This document shows positions 1-10,171 of a DNA stretch of 64,000 nt, piece by piece. How positions within the stretch are numbered: the first letter of the stretch is position 1; each line of letters opens with the position of its first letter. This DNA is from Pseudomonas sp. Irchel 3E20 (GTDB lineage: Bacteria > Pseudomonadota > Gammaproteobacteria > Pseudomonadales > Pseudomonadaceae). Made by a program: the position numbers and the translations under genes. The stretch is taken from the NCBI RefSeq assembly GCF_900187645.1, contig NZ_FYEE01000001.1, positions 1 through 64,000 of the forward strand, read 5' to 3'. The notes under the pieces were generated by a model. That model had not been told where the DNA came from, ran no database searches, and was given only the letters and a program-made list of their open reading frames with translations.

Positions 1-81
1 CATCCCGAACTCAGCAGTGAAACGATGCATCGCCGATGGTAGTGTGGGGTTTCCCCATGTGAGAGTAGGTCATCGTCAAGA
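1..81 (+). rRNA. rrf: 5S ribosomal RNA, 3' part
   Basis: The first 80 or so bases match the 3' two thirds of a Pseudomonas 5S rRNA, including the conserved stretch cgatggtagtgtggggtttc and the closing gagagtaggtcatcgtcaag. The 5' end lies outside the window, so this is the end of an rRNA operon read rightwards. The exact 3' end is placed from memory of the family and may be off by one or two bases. Confidence 0.93.
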
Positions 82-91
82 TTAAATTCCG

Positions 92-126
92 AAACCCCAT
101 TTGCGAAAGCAGATGGGGTTTTGTTT
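92..126 (+). terminator. Rho-independent terminator of the rRNA operon
   Basis: Inverted repeat aaaccccatttgc / gcagatggggttt with a GAAA loop, followed by a T-rich tail (ttttgtttt). It lies 10 bases after the 5S gene and would end rRNA transcription before recC. Confidence 0.9.
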
Positions 127-232
127 TGCGCGATGGAAAAGCGCGCAAGTGCACCCGAATCCTCACCGTTGGTCAGCAGCGGACAGTGCTAAGGTTCGCC
201 TCTGGTTTTTTGCATTTTTCAAGGAAGCTCCC

Positions 233-3200
233 ATGCCGGATGCGACGTCTCTCAGTGCGGGTTTCATGGTGGTTCAGAGCAACAGCCTGGATGAACTGCG
301 CAGCCTGGTGATAAACCTGATGCGGCGTTACCCCTTGGCGCCCCTGGAGAATGAAATTGCCCTGGTACAGAGCAATGGCATCGCGCAATGGCTGAAACTG
401 GCACTGGCCGAAGACCGCGAGGACGACGACCTCGGCGGTTGCGGTATCGCCGCCGCGATCGATGTGCAATTGCCCGGCAGCTTCATGTGGCAGCTCTATC
501 GCATGGTGCTGGGCCGTGACGAGATTCCTTCCAAGTCCCTGCTGGACAAAGCGCCGCTGACTTGGCGCCTGATGCGCCTGCTGCCCGAGCTGATTGACCA
601 GCCGCACTTCGAGCCGCTGCAACGCTTCCTCACCCACGACACCGACCTGCGCAAGCGCTACCAACTCTGCGAGCGCCTGGCCGATCTGTTCGACCAATAC
701 CAGGTATACCGCGCCGACTGGCTCGAAGATTGGGCCGCCGGCCGCCATCAGTTGCGCAATGCCCGAGGCGAGCCCAAACCCCTGACGCCGGCCAATTGCT
801 GGCAGGCCCAATTGTGGCGCGCGCTGTTGTTGGACGTGGGCCAGGAAGGCATGGCCCAGAGCCGTGCCGGCGTGCACCAGCGCTTTATCGAACGCATCCA
901 TAGCCTGGACACAGCGCCCCTGGGTCTGCCGTCGCGGGTGATCGTTTTCGGGATTTCCTCGCTGCCGGCCCAGGCCCTGGAGGCACTGGCGGGCCTGGCG
1001 CGGTTCAGCCAGGTGTTGCTGTGCGTGCACAACCCTTGCCGGCACCATTGGGCCGACATCGTCGCCGATAAAGACCTGTTGCGGCACCAATACAAACGCC
1101 AGGCACGCAAGGCCGGCATGCCCCAGGTCATCGACCCGCAAACCCTGCACCAGCACGCTCACCCGTTGCTGGCCGCGTGGGGCAAGCAGGGGCGCGACTA
1201 CATCAGCCTGCTCGACAGCTACGACGACCCCGGCAGTTACCGGGCGACGTTTCGCGACGGGCGCATCGACCTGTTCAGCGACAACAACCCGCACACGCTG
1301 CTCAACCAATTGCAGGACGACATTCTCGAACTGCGCCCCCTGGCGGAAACCCGCGAGCACTGGCCCGCGGTCGATCTGGTGGCGGACGAGTCGATCCGTT
1401 TTCACATCGCCCACAGCGCCCAGCGTGAAGTGGAGATCCTCCACGACCAACTCTTGGCCCGCTTCAGCGCCGACCCGGAGCTGAACCCCCGCGACGTGAT
1501 CGTCATGGTGCCGGACATCGACAGCTATGCCCCGCACATCCGCGCCGTGTTCGGCCAACTCGAGCGCCACGATTCGCGCTTCATCCCCTTCACCCTGGCC
1601 GACCAGGGCCAGCGTGGCCGCGACCCGTTGCTGATTGCCGTGGAGCACCTGCTCAAGTTGCCCGACAGCCGCTTCCCGGTCAGCGAGATCCTCGATTTAC
1701 TGGACGTGCCCGCCCTGCGCGAGCGCTTTGGCATTGCAGAGCGCGACCTGCCCACGCTGCACCGCTGGATCGAAGGCGCGGGCATCCGCTGGGGCATCAA
1801 CGCCCAGCAGCGCGCCGGCCTGGGCCTGCCGGCGGACCTGGAGCAGAACAGTTGGCAGTTCGGCCTGCGCCGTATGCTGCTGGGTTATGCAGTCGGCAGT
1901 GGCGAGGCCTGTGATGGCATCGAGCCCTACGATGAAATCGGCGGCCTCGACGCGGCGTTGATCGGCCCTTTGGTGGCCCTGCTCGACGCCTTGCAGCGCG
2001 CCCACCAGGAGTTCTCCAGCGCCGCCACCCCGGCGCAGTGGGGCGAACGTCTGCAAGGGTTGATGCAGTTGTTCTTCCTGGCGGCCACCGAGCACGACGA
2101 CTTCCTCCTCGCACAATTGGAAGAACTGCGCGAAACCTGGCTGGAAACCTGCGAAACCGTGGGCCTGCAAGATGAGCTGCCGCTCACCGTGGTGCGCGAA
2201 GCCTGGCTTGCCGGGTTGGACCAGGGCCGTTTGTCCCAGCGTTTCCTGGCCGGTGCGGTGAACTTCTGCACCCTGATGCCGATGCGCGCCATCCCCTTCA
2301 AACTGGTGTGCCTGTTGGGCATGAACGACGGTGATTACCCCCGCGCCCAGCCGCCCCTGGACTTCGACCTGATGGGCAGCGACTACCGCCCCGGCGACCG
2401 CTCGCGGCGCGAGGACGACCGCTACCTGCTGCTCGAAGCCCTGCTCTCGGCCCGCGAGCAGCTCTACATCAGTTGGGTCGGGCGCAGCATCCGCGACAAC
2501 AGCGAGCGCCCGGCGTCGGTGTTGATCGGCCAGTTGCGCGATCACCTGGCCAGCGGTTGGCGGCTGGCCGATGATAGCGACCTACTGGCCGCCGTCACCG
2601 AAGAACACCCGCTGCAACCCTTCAGTGCCCGCTATTTCCATCAGGGCGCGGGCTTGTTCAGCTACGCCCGGGAATGGCAGGCCCTGCACCAACCCTGCGC
2701 ACCCATCGCCCCGGTCGAGGCCCTAGGCCCTTACGTTCAGGAAGAGCCCTTGGCCTTGGGGCAGTTGCAGGACTTTTTACGCAACCCGGTGCGGCACTTC
2801 TTCAGCCAACGCTTGAAAGTGTTCTTTGAAGCTGCGCAAGCGCCGCTGGAAGACGAAGAACCCTTCGTGCTGGATGCACTGCAACGCTACAACCTCAGCG
2901 ACAGCCTGCTGCAAGCGGCGCTGCTGGCCCCCGAGCAGGCCGACGCCGCGCTCGCCGCCCAGGCCCGGCGCCTACAGGGCAGTGGCCTGCTGCCCATGGC
3001 CGGTTTCGGCCAATGCTTGCAGCACGAGTTGATGGAGCCGCTGCCCGGCCTGTTGCAACGCCACCAACAGCTGCTGGCCCTGTGGCCGACGCCGCTGGCC
3101 AGCGCCATGGCCATCAGCCTGGACCTGCACGGCGTCACCCTCGAAGGCTGGCTCGGTGGCCTGCACCGGCGCAGCGACGGGGCGTTACTGGCGGTCACCC

Positions 3201-3682
3201 CCATCGCCAACGGCATCGGCGCGATCAAAAGCCGCAAATGGCATCGCTTGATCCGCCCCTGGGTCAACCACTTGGCCGCGTGCGCCAGTGGCTGGCCGAT
3301 GACCACCGCCCTGGTGGCCAGCGACGACACCCTGCTGCTCGCGCCCCTGGAACCGGGCGCCGCCCAAGCCCTGCTCGGCGACGTGCTGCAAGCCTGGCAA
3401 AGCGGCATGCGCCAGCCCTTGCCGGTGGCGGTGAAAACCGCATTCGCCTGGCTAAGCCAAAGCGACCCGGCCAAGGCCGACGCCGCCGCGCGCAAGGCTT
3501 ATGAAGGCGACGGCCAGACCTTTGAGGGCGAGCGTCGGGAAAGCCCGGCCCTGGCCCGCCAGTTTGCCGACTACAACGCGTTGGTGAGCGACGAAACCTT
3601 CGCCGATTGGTGCAACGCCCTGTACCGCCCGCTGCTCGATGCGCCCTGGCGCTCCCAAGCCCAAGACGAGGCTCGCCCATGA
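233..3682 (+). CDS. recC: Exodeoxyribonuclease V gamma subunit RecC
   Basis: RecC is the Chi-recognising, non-catalytic subunit of the RecBCD helicase-nuclease, which resects double-strand ends for recombination and degrades foreign linear DNA. The 1149-residue product has the expected length and a family-typical N-terminus (VQSNSLDELRSL, then IALVQSNGIAQWLK) and central blocks such as LLGMNDGDYPR. The frame stays open upstream to about 101, but ATG 233 is preceded by AAGGA at about 221 and gives the usual family start. Its stop overlaps the recB start (ATGA), so the two are translationally coupled. The gene order recC-recB-recD is the usual Pseudomonas arrangement. No truncation or frameshift is seen. 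Confidence 0.97.
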   Translation: MPDATSLSAGFMVVQSNSLDELRSLVINLMRRYPLAPLENEIALVQSNGIAQWLKLALAEDREDDDLGGCGIAAAIDVQLPGSFMWQLYRMVLGRDEIPSKSLLDKAPLTWRLMRLLPELIDQPHFEPLQRFLTHDTDLRKRYQLCERLADLFDQYQVYRADWLEDWAAGRHQLRNARGEPKPLTPANCWQAQLWRALLLDVGQEGMAQSRAGVHQRFIERIHSLDTAPLGLPSRVIVFGISSLPAQALEALAGLARFSQVLLCVHNPCRHHWADIVADKDLLRHQYKRQARKAGMPQVIDPQTLHQHAHPLLAAWGKQGRDYISLLDSYDDPGSYRATFRDGRIDLFSDNNPHTLLNQLQDDILELRPLAETREHWPAVDLVADESIRFHIAHSAQREVEILHDQLLARFSADPELNPRDVIVMVPDIDSYAPHIRAVFGQLERHDSRFIPFTLADQGQRGRDPLLIAVEHLLKLPDSRFPVSEILDLLDVPALRERFGIAERDLPTLHRWIEGAGIRWGINAQQRAGLGLPADLEQNSWQFGLRRMLLGYAVGSGEACDGIEPYDEIGGLDAALIGPLVALLDALQRAHQEFSSAATPAQWGERLQGLMQLFFLAATEHDDFLLAQLEELRETWLETCETVGLQDELPLTVVREAWLAGLDQGRLSQRFLAGAVNFCTLMPMRAIPFKLVCLLGMNDGDYPRAQPPLDFDLMGSDYRPGDRSRREDDRYLLLEALLSAREQLYISWVGRSIRDNSERPASVLIGQLRDHLASGWRLADDSDLLAAVTEEHPLQPFSARYFHQGAGLFSYAREWQALHQPCAPIAPVEALGPYVQEEPLALGQLQDFLRNPVRHFFSQRLKVFFEAAQAPLEDEEPFVLDALQRYNLSDSLLQAALLAPEQADAALAAQARRLQGSGLLPMAGFGQCLQHELMEPLPGLLQRHQQLLALWPTPLASAMAISLDLHGVTLEGWLGGLHRRSDGALLAVTPIANGIGAIKSRKWHRLIRPWVNHLAACASGWPMTTALVASDDTLLLAPLEPGAAQALLGDVLQAWQSGMRQPLPVAVKTAFAWLSQSDPAKADAAARKAYEGDGQTFEGERRESPALARQFADYNALVSDETFADWCNALYRPLLDAPWRSQAQDEARP

Positions 3683-6600
3683 CCCCTCAAGCGCCACTGG
3701 CCCTGGCCTTCCCCCTGCGCGGCAGCCAGTTGATCGAAGCCAGCGCCGGCACCGGTAAGACCTTCACCATCTCGGCCCTGTACCTGCGCCTGGTGTTGGG
3801 TCACGGCGGCGAGGCCGCAGGCTTTGGCCGCGAGCTGCTGCCACCGCAGATTCTCGTCGTGACCTTCACCGATGCCGCCACCCAAGAGCTGCGCGAGCGC
3901 ATCCGCACACGTCTGGCCGAAGCGGCGCGGTTCTTTCGCGACGAAACCCCGGCCCCCGACAGCCTGATCGACGAGTTGCGCGGGCAATTCACCCCCCAGC
4001 AATGGGCCGGGTGCGCCAATCGCCTGGACATCGCCGCGCAGTGGATGGACGAAGCCGCCGTCTCGACCATCCACAGTTGGTGCCAGCGCATGCTGCGCGA
4101 ACACGCCTTCGACAGCGGCAGCCTGTTCACCCAGACCCTGGAAACCGACCACAGCGACCTGCTCGGCGAAGTGCTGCGCGATTACTGGCGGCTGTTCTGC
4201 TACCCCATGCAGGGCGATGCGCTGAACTGGGTGCGCGCCCACTGGGGCGGGCCGGCCGCTCTGCTGCCTCGGGTGCGGGCGCTGTTTGCCAGCGAACGCC
4301 ACGGCGAAGAAGGCAAGCCCCCCGCCGAACTGATCGAAGAATGCCTGCAAGAGCGCCGCGCCGCCCTGGTGCAACTCAAAGCGCCGTGGCTGCAATGGGC
4401 CGATGAACTCAAGGCCATTTGCCTGCAAGGCGTGGCCGCGAAAACCGTCGATGGGCGCAAGATGCAGGCGCGTTTTTTCGAGCCCTGGTTCGAGAAACTC
4501 AGCGCCTGGGCCGCAGATGAACACCAGGAGCAACTGGACATCGGCACCGGGTTCACCCGCCTGACCCCTGACGGCATGGCCGAAGCCTGGAAGGGCGAGC
4601 CGCCGCACCACCCCGGGCTGGACGCCATGCCCGCGCTCAAGGCCAGCCTCGACGCCTTGCCCACCCCGGACTCCGCAGTGCTGCAACACGCGGCACGCTG
4701 GATCGGCGCGCGCTTTGAGGCGGAAAAACGCCGCCGCGCCGAGATGGGCTTCGACGACATGCTCCTGCGCCTGGACGCGGCGTTGCAGGTGGAGGGCGGC
4801 GAGCGGCTCGCGGCGCTGATCCGCGAGCAGTTTCCAGTGGCCCTGATCGACGAATTCCAGGACACCGACCCGGTGCAGTACCGCATCTTCGAGAGCATTT
4901 ACCGCATCGAAGACAACGACCCGGCCAGCGGCCTGTTCCTCATCGGCGACCCCAAGCAGGCGATCTACGCCTTCCGTGGCGCCGACATCTACACCTACCT
5001 GCGCGCCCGCCAAGCCACCCGCGGGCGCCTGCACACCCTGGGCACCAACTTTCGCTCCAGCCACGCCATGGTGCGGGCGGTCAACCATGTGTTCGAGCGG
5101 GCCGAGGCGCGGGAGGCCGGGCGCGGCGCGTTCCTGTTCCGCGAGGCCGATGGCGACAACCCGGTGCCGTTCCTGGCCGTGCAGTCCCAGGGCCGCAAAG
5201 AGCACTTGCAGGTGGACGGCCAAGCCCTGGCGGCGCTGAACATTTGGCACCTGGCCAGTGAACAGCCACTGGCCGGCATGCAGTACCGCCAGCACCTGGC
5301 CGCGGCCTGCGCCAGCGAGATCGTCAAACTGCTCAACGGCGGCCAGCAGGGCCGTGCCGGGTTTGCCCGCGACGGCGAGGCCCTGCGCGGCTTGCTGCCG
5401 GCAGACATCGCCATCCTCGTGCGCGACGGCAAGGAAGCCCAAGCCGTGCGTGGCGAGTTGTCCGCGCGCGGCGTGCGCAGCGTGTACCTGTCGGACAAAG
5501 ACTCGGTGTTCAGCGCCCAGGAAGCCCACGACCTGCTGGCCTGGCTCAAGGCCTGCGCCGAGCCGGATGTCGAGCGGCCGCTGCGCGCCGCCCTGGCGTG
5601 CCCGACCCTGAACCTGCCGTTGGCGGAGCTGGAACGCTTGAACCAGGACGAACTGGCCTGGGAGGCGCGGGTCATGCAGTTTCGCGGCTACCGCGAGCTG
5701 TGGCGCAAACAGGGCGTGCTGCCGATGCTGCGCCGCTTGCTGCACGACTTCCACTTGCCGCAAACCCTGATCGCGCGCAACGACGGCGAGCGGGTGCTGA
5801 CCAACCTGCTGCACCTGAGCGAACTGATGCAGCAAGCGGCGGCGGAACTGGACGGCGAACAAGCGCTGATCCGCCACTTGGGCGAACACCTGGCGGCGTC
5901 CGGGCAGGCCGGCGAAGAGCAGATCCTGCGCCTGGAAAGCGACGAGCAACTGGTCAAAGTGGTGACCATCCACAAATCCAAGGGCCTGGAATATCCCCTG
6001 GTGTTCCTGCCGTTCATCTGCTCGGCCAAACCGGTGGACGGCAGCCGTTTGCCCCTGAGCTACCACGACGAATTCGACCGCCCCCAGGTCAGCCTGCGGC
6101 CCACCCCCGAGCTGATTGCCCTGGCCGACGGCGAACGCCTGGCCGAAGACCTGCGCCTGCTCTACGTGGCTCTGACCCGCGCCCGCCATGCCTGTTGGCT
6201 GGGGGTGGCGGACCTCAAGCGCGGCAACCACAACCGCTCGGTGCTGCACCTCTCGGCGCTGGGCTACCTGCTCGGCGGCGGCGCCGCGTTGGCCGAGCCG
6301 GCCGGGTTACGCCCCTGGCTTGAGGGCCTGCAACTCGGCTGCGACGCGGTGCACTGCGCCGACTTGCCGCCTGCCGAGGACGTGCGCTTCCACCCCCCGC
6401 GCAACGACGCCGCGCTGCTGCCGGCCCTTGTGCCTGCGCGCCGCGCCACGCAGAACTGGTGGATCGCCTCCTACAGCGCCCTGCGCCTGGGCGAAAGCCT
6501 GAGCGAAGGCAGCGACGAGGCGCCGGAAAACCCCCAGGCGCAAAAACTCTTCGACGACGAACGCCTCGACCCCGACGCCGTGCGCGAAGTGGTCAGCAGC

Positions 6601-7371
6601 GGCGGCGACATCCACCGCTTCCCCCGTGGCCCCAACCCGGGCACCTTCCTCCACGGCTTGCTGGAGTGGGCCGGCAACGAAGGCTTCGCCGTGGACCGCG
6701 CCAGTCTCACCGACGCCGTGGCCCGGCGCTGCAACCGCCGCGGCTGGGAAGGCTGGATCGACACCCTGGGCGACTGGCTCGCCCACCTGCTGCACGTGCC
6801 GCTGGCCATCGGCGCCGGGCAGCCGCCCGTGGTGCTCGGGCAACTGACGCAGTACCGCATCGAAATGGAATTCTGGTTCGCCAGCCACAAGGTTGACGTG
6901 CGCCAACTCGATCGCTTGGTGTGCCAACACACCCACGGCGGCGCCCCCCGGGTGGCCGCCGAGCCGGTGCTGCTCAACGGCATGTTCAAAGGCTTTATCG
7001 ACCTGACGTTCGAGCACGAGGGCCGTTATTACGTGGCCGACTACAAATCCAACTGGCTGGGCGCCGACGACACCGCCTACACGGCGGCGGCCATGGAGGC
7101 GTCCATCCTGGAGCACCGTTACGATTTGCAGTACGTGTTGTATTTGTTGGCCTTGCACCGCCAGCTCAAAGCGCGGCTCACCGACTACGACTACGACCGG
7201 CACATGGGCGGCGCCCTGTACCTGTTCATGCGCGGCAGCCGCGCGCCGAGCCAGGGCAGCTACTTCGTGCGCCCGCCCCGTGAACTGATCGAACACCTGG
7301 ACCTGCTCTTCCAGGGCAAACCCCCGGCACCCAAGGCCGAACCCGCGTGGGAACAAGGAGTTTTGCTATGA
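3679..7371 (+). CDS. recB: Exodeoxyribonuclease V beta subunit RecB
   Basis: RecB is the 3'-5' SF1 helicase and the sole nuclease of RecBCD. The 1230-residue product has Walker A ASAGTGKT at residues 21-28, a UvrD-type DEFQDTDPVQ motif II, the later helicase motif VVTIHKSKGLEYP, and YVALTRARHA near the end of the motor. The C-terminal nuclease has the RecB signature GFIDLTF followed by ADYKSNWLG, which supplies the metal-binding Asp residues and the catalytic Lys. Start ATG 3679 overlaps the recC stop, and the recB stop overlaps recD in the same way. Both activities look intact. Confidence 0.98.
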   Translation: MTPQAPLALAFPLRGSQLIEASAGTGKTFTISALYLRLVLGHGGEAAGFGRELLPPQILVVTFTDAATQELRERIRTRLAEAARFFRDETPAPDSLIDELRGQFTPQQWAGCANRLDIAAQWMDEAAVSTIHSWCQRMLREHAFDSGSLFTQTLETDHSDLLGEVLRDYWRLFCYPMQGDALNWVRAHWGGPAALLPRVRALFASERHGEEGKPPAELIEECLQERRAALVQLKAPWLQWADELKAICLQGVAAKTVDGRKMQARFFEPWFEKLSAWAADEHQEQLDIGTGFTRLTPDGMAEAWKGEPPHHPGLDAMPALKASLDALPTPDSAVLQHAARWIGARFEAEKRRRAEMGFDDMLLRLDAALQVEGGERLAALIREQFPVALIDEFQDTDPVQYRIFESIYRIEDNDPASGLFLIGDPKQAIYAFRGADIYTYLRARQATRGRLHTLGTNFRSSHAMVRAVNHVFERAEAREAGRGAFLFREADGDNPVPFLAVQSQGRKEHLQVDGQALAALNIWHLASEQPLAGMQYRQHLAAACASEIVKLLNGGQQGRAGFARDGEALRGLLPADIAILVRDGKEAQAVRGELSARGVRSVYLSDKDSVFSAQEAHDLLAWLKACAEPDVERPLRAALACPTLNLPLAELERLNQDELAWEARVMQFRGYRELWRKQGVLPMLRRLLHDFHLPQTLIARNDGERVLTNLLHLSELMQQAAAELDGEQALIRHLGEHLAASGQAGEEQILRLESDEQLVKVVTIHKSKGLEYPLVFLPFICSAKPVDGSRLPLSYHDEFDRPQVSLRPTPELIALADGERLAEDLRLLYVALTRARHACWLGVADLKRGNHNRSVLHLSALGYLLGGGAALAEPAGLRPWLEGLQLGCDAVHCADLPPAEDVRFHPPRNDAALLPALVPARRATQNWWIASYSALRLGESLSEGSDEAPENPQAQKLFDDERLDPDAVREVVSSGGDIHRFPRGPNPGTFLHGLLEWAGNEGFAVDRASLTDAVARRCNRRGWEGWIDTLGDWLAHLLHVPLAIGAGQPPVVLGQLTQYRIEMEFWFASHKVDVRQLDRLVCQHTHGGAPRVAAEPVLLNGMFKGFIDLTFEHEGRYYVADYKSNWLGADDTAYTAAAMEASILEHRYDLQYVLYLLALHRQLKARLTDYDYDRHMGGALYLFMRGSRAPSQGSYFVRPPRELIEHLDLLFQGKPPAPKAEPAWEQGVLL

Positions 7372-9443
7372 GCCGTGCCTTCGCCGATTTGCTGCCCGTC
7401 GCCCTGGACGCCGAACAACTGGCCGCCCTCGCGCCCCTGAGCCGCACCGACGACCTGCTGTGGGTGTTCAGCCGTTGGGCCGAACGCGGTTGGCTGCGGG
7501 CGCTGGACCTGGCCTTCGTGCGCTTTTTGCATGAACTGGAACCGGGCGGCGACCCCTTGGTGCTACTGGCGGCGGCCCTGACCAGCCATCAACTGGGCCA
7601 CGGCCATGTGTGCCTGGACCTGGTTGAAACCCTCAAGGCGCCGGACTTCGCCCTGTCCCTGCCGCCCGAGGGTGACGGTGCGGTAATCCTCTTGCCCTCC
7701 CAGGTGCTGGCCGGGCTGGACGGGGCCCATTGGTGCCAGGCGTTGGCCGGCAGCCGCCTGGTGGCGGGGGCCGCGGACGACAGCGCCGAGGCGCGGCAAC
7801 GGCCCCTGGTGCTGGCGGGCACGCGCCTGTACCTGCGCCGTTACTGGGCCTACGAGCGGCGCATCGACAGCGCCTTGCGTCAGCGCTTGGCTGTGCACGA
7901 AGGGGGCAACACCGACCTGCGTGGGCGCCTCGACGCCCTGTTCGGCGCCCGCGACGCCAGCCAACCGGTGGACTGGCAAAAACTCGCCTGCGCCCTGGCC
8001 ACCCGCGCCGGGTTCAGCATCGTCACCGGCGGCCCCGGCACCGGCAAGACCACCACCGTGGTACGCCTGCTGGCGCTATTGCAGGCCCCCGCTGTGGCCG
8101 CGGGCCAGCCGCTGCGCATCCGCCTCGCCGCGCCCACCGGCAAAGCGGCGGCGCGCCTGAGCGAATCCATCAGCCAGCAAGTGCGCGGCCTGGACGTGGA
8201 CGAGGCGGTGCGCGCGCGCATCCCTGCCGACGTCACCACCGTGCACCGCTTGCTCGGCAGCCGCCCCGGCACCCGGCACTTTCGCCACCACGCCGGTAAT
8301 CGCCTGGCGTTGGACGTGCTGGTGGTGGACGAAGCCTCGATGATCGACCTGGAAATGATGGCCAACCTGCTCGACGCCTTGGCGCCCCACGCGCGGTTGG
8401 TGCTGCTGGGGGACAAGGACCAATTGGCCTCGGTGGAGGCGGGTGCCGTGCTCGGCGACCTGTGCCGCGACGCCGAGGCCGGTTGGTACGACCCGCAGAC
8501 CCGCGCCTGGCTGGAGGCGGCCAGCGGCGAAACCCTCGGCGGCGCCGGGTTGCAACAAGACACCGACGCCAGCCACCCCTTGGCCCAGCAAGTGGTGATG
8601 CTGCGCCACTCGCGGCGCTTCGGCGAAGGCAGCGGCATCGGCCAATTGGCCCGTTGGGTCAACCAACAACAACCCGAGCAAGCCCGCGCCCTGCTGGCGG
8701 CGCACAGCCATGGCGACCTGTTTTGCCTGCCCCTCAAGGGCGAACAGGACCGCGCCCTCGAACGCCTGCTGCTCGACGGCCACGGCGACGGCCCCCAGGG
8801 CTACCGCCACTACCTGAGCCTGCTGCGCAGCACCCGCCCGCACGCGCCGACGCACGACCCGCGCTGGGCTGCATGGGCCGGCGCGGTACTGGGGGCGTTC
8901 GATGAGTTCCAATTGCTCTGTGCCGTGCGCAAAGGCCCGTGGGGCGTGGAGGGCCTGAACCTGCGCATCACCGCCGCGTTGCTCAAGGCGCGGCTGATCG
9001 ACAGCGACCAGCAATGGTACGAAGGCCGCCCGGTACTGATGACCCGCAACGACTATGGCCTGGGCCTGATGAACGGCGACATCGGCATCGCCCTCAACCT
9101 GCCGGAACCGGACGCCAATGGCACCCTACGCCCGGTACTGCGGGTGGCCTTCGCCCGCAACGACGGCCAGGGCGGGGTGCGATTTGTGCTGCCCAGCCGT
9201 CTGAATGACGTGGAAACCGTGTACGCCATGACCGTGCATAAATCCCAAGGCTCGGAGTTCGCCCACACCGCCCTGATCCTCCCCGACGCCCTCAACCCGG
9301 TGCTGACCAAAGAGCTGATCTACACCGGCATCACCCGCGCCAAACACTGGTTCAGCCTCATCGAGCCCCGCGCCGGCGTGTTTGAAGAAGCCACCCGGCG
9401 CAAGGTCAAGCGCCTGAGTGGGTTGATGCTGGAGCTGGCATAG
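7368..9443 (+). CDS. recD: Exodeoxyribonuclease V alpha subunit RecD
   Basis: RecD is the 5'-3' SF1B helicase of RecBCD. The 691-residue product carries Walker A GGPGTGKTTT at about residue 220, VVDEASMIDLEMM (motif II), LLGDKDQLASVEAG (motif III) and a C-terminal AMTVHKSQGSEF followed by YTGITRAK (motifs V and VI). The chosen ATG 7368 overlaps the recB stop and has AAGGAG 8 bases upstream. It is the last gene of the recCBD operon. No clear terminator follows; a repeat block begins within about 15 bases. Confidence 0.97.
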   Translation: MSRAFADLLPVALDAEQLAALAPLSRTDDLLWVFSRWAERGWLRALDLAFVRFLHELEPGGDPLVLLAAALTSHQLGHGHVCLDLVETLKAPDFALSLPPEGDGAVILLPSQVLAGLDGAHWCQALAGSRLVAGAADDSAEARQRPLVLAGTRLYLRRYWAYERRIDSALRQRLAVHEGGNTDLRGRLDALFGARDASQPVDWQKLACALATRAGFSIVTGGPGTGKTTTVVRLLALLQAPAVAAGQPLRIRLAAPTGKAAARLSESISQQVRGLDVDEAVRARIPADVTTVHRLLGSRPGTRHFRHHAGNRLALDVLVVDEASMIDLEMMANLLDALAPHARLVLLGDKDQLASVEAGAVLGDLCRDAEAGWYDPQTRAWLEAASGETLGGAGLQQDTDASHPLAQQVVMLRHSRRFGEGSGIGQLARWVNQQQPEQARALLAAHSHGDLFCLPLKGEQDRALERLLLDGHGDGPQGYRHYLSLLRSTRPHAPTHDPRWAAWAGAVLGAFDEFQLLCAVRKGPWGVEGLNLRITAALLKARLIDSDQQWYEGRPVLMTRNDYGLGLMNGDIGIALNLPEPDANGTLRPVLRVAFARNDGQGGVRFVLPSRLNDVETVYAMTVHKSQGSEFAHTALILPDALNPVLTKELIYTGITRAKHWFSLIEPRAGVFEEATRRKVKRLSGLMLELA

Positions 9444-9454
9444 CACCCCAAACC

Positions 9455-9547
9455 CCTGCGGGAGTGGGCAGGACTCTGTGGGAGCGGGCCTGCCCGCGAT
9501 GGCGGTATTCCTGCCGGTGAAGAAGCATCAGGCATACCGCTGCCATC
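9455..9547. repeat. Intergenic repeat copy 1 (REP core plus tail)
   Basis: Contains the Pseudomonas REP core gggagcgggcctgcccgcgat followed by ggcggtattcctgccggtga and the tail agaagcatcaggcataccgc. A second copy with the same tail lies at 9936-10048. Confidence 0.85.
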
Positions 9548-9599
9548 GTGGCCTAGGTATCTACATAACTGGGGTTTAGGTTTGGGGGCATATCCGTTT

Positions 9600-9850
9600 T
9601 TTTGGGGGGGGCGGCTGGCGGTTCCGCCCTGACGGCGGGTCCCTTTTGGCAAACGCCCCAAAAGGAACCAAAAGGTCTTGCCCCTCCATCCGGTGTCTCG
9701 CTAACGCTCGACATTCCCTCACTCCGGCATTGCTCCGGGGGCGCGCCGCGAAGGGCCCTCCATGGCCCATCGCGGCTAGTTCGGCATCCCTGCCGAACTG
9801 CCCCCTGCGCAAGGCCTGCGTTCGGCCTCCTGGGAATGGGGCGGGTGGAT
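9600..9850. repeat. Long non-coding Pseudomonas intergenic repeat
   Basis: This block contains gacggcgggtcccttttggc, ccaaaaggaaccaaaaggtc and a ctcgacattccctcactccg segment. I recognise it as a family scattered between genes in many Pseudomonas genomes. Short ORFs inside it are not credible, and it begins next to a G-rich run. It fills most of the gap between recD and yfiR. Confidence 0.6.
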
Positions 9851-9853
9851 CAA

Positions 9854-9887
9854 GATCAAAAGCCAGATCAAAAGCCAGATCAAAAGC
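9854..9887 (+). repeat. Short tandem repeat, 12-bp unit
   Basis: The unit gatcaaaagcca occurs twice in full and then as a 10-base partial copy, giving almost three units. It lies inside the recD-yfiR repeat region. Copy number is likely to vary between strains. Confidence 0.85.
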
Positions 9888-9935
9888 AAAAGCCGTAGGA
9901 GTCGGGCTACCACGCAGGCCTGGTTGTCACCCTTC

Positions 9936-10048
9936 CCTGCGGGAGTGGGCAGGATTCTGTGGGGGTGGGCAGAATTTTGTGGGAGTGGGCCTGCCCGCGA
10001 TGGCGGTATTCCTGCCGGTGAAGAAGCATCAGGCATACCGCTGCCATC
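9936..10048. repeat. Intergenic repeat copy 2 (REP core plus tail)
   Basis: Same element as 9455-9547 with two extra partial units (gggagtgggcaggattctgt and gggggtgggcagaattttgt) before the REP core. The tail ggcggtattcctgccggtga and the following agaagcatcaggcataccgc are identical to copy 1. Confidence 0.85.
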
Positions 10049-10171
10049 CTCGGATCGCCGCCCCGACCCAGCCCACCGTTGAACTGTAGGGGCGTGGTCT
10101 GGATCCCACCGGCTAAAGGCGCTGTGCTATCGTTGCGGCATTATCCTACGTAGTTAGAAGAGAATTCCTGC

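Noticed and set aside
173..1648. Reverse-strand ORF of 491 codons inside recC
   Set aside because: Antisense frame within an intact recC; no family signal.
3571..6249. Long reverse-strand ORF of 892 codons inside recB
   Set aside because: Antisense shadow of a GC-rich gene: no known family, and recB on the other strand is intact with all its motifs.
9854..9887. Possible CRISPR array
   Set aside because: Units are 12 bases in tandem with no spacers; no cas genes anywhere in the window. No CRISPR array was seen.
9600..10089. Short ORFs in the recD-yfiR spacer
   Set aside because: All lie in repeat families; composition reflects the repeats, not proteins.
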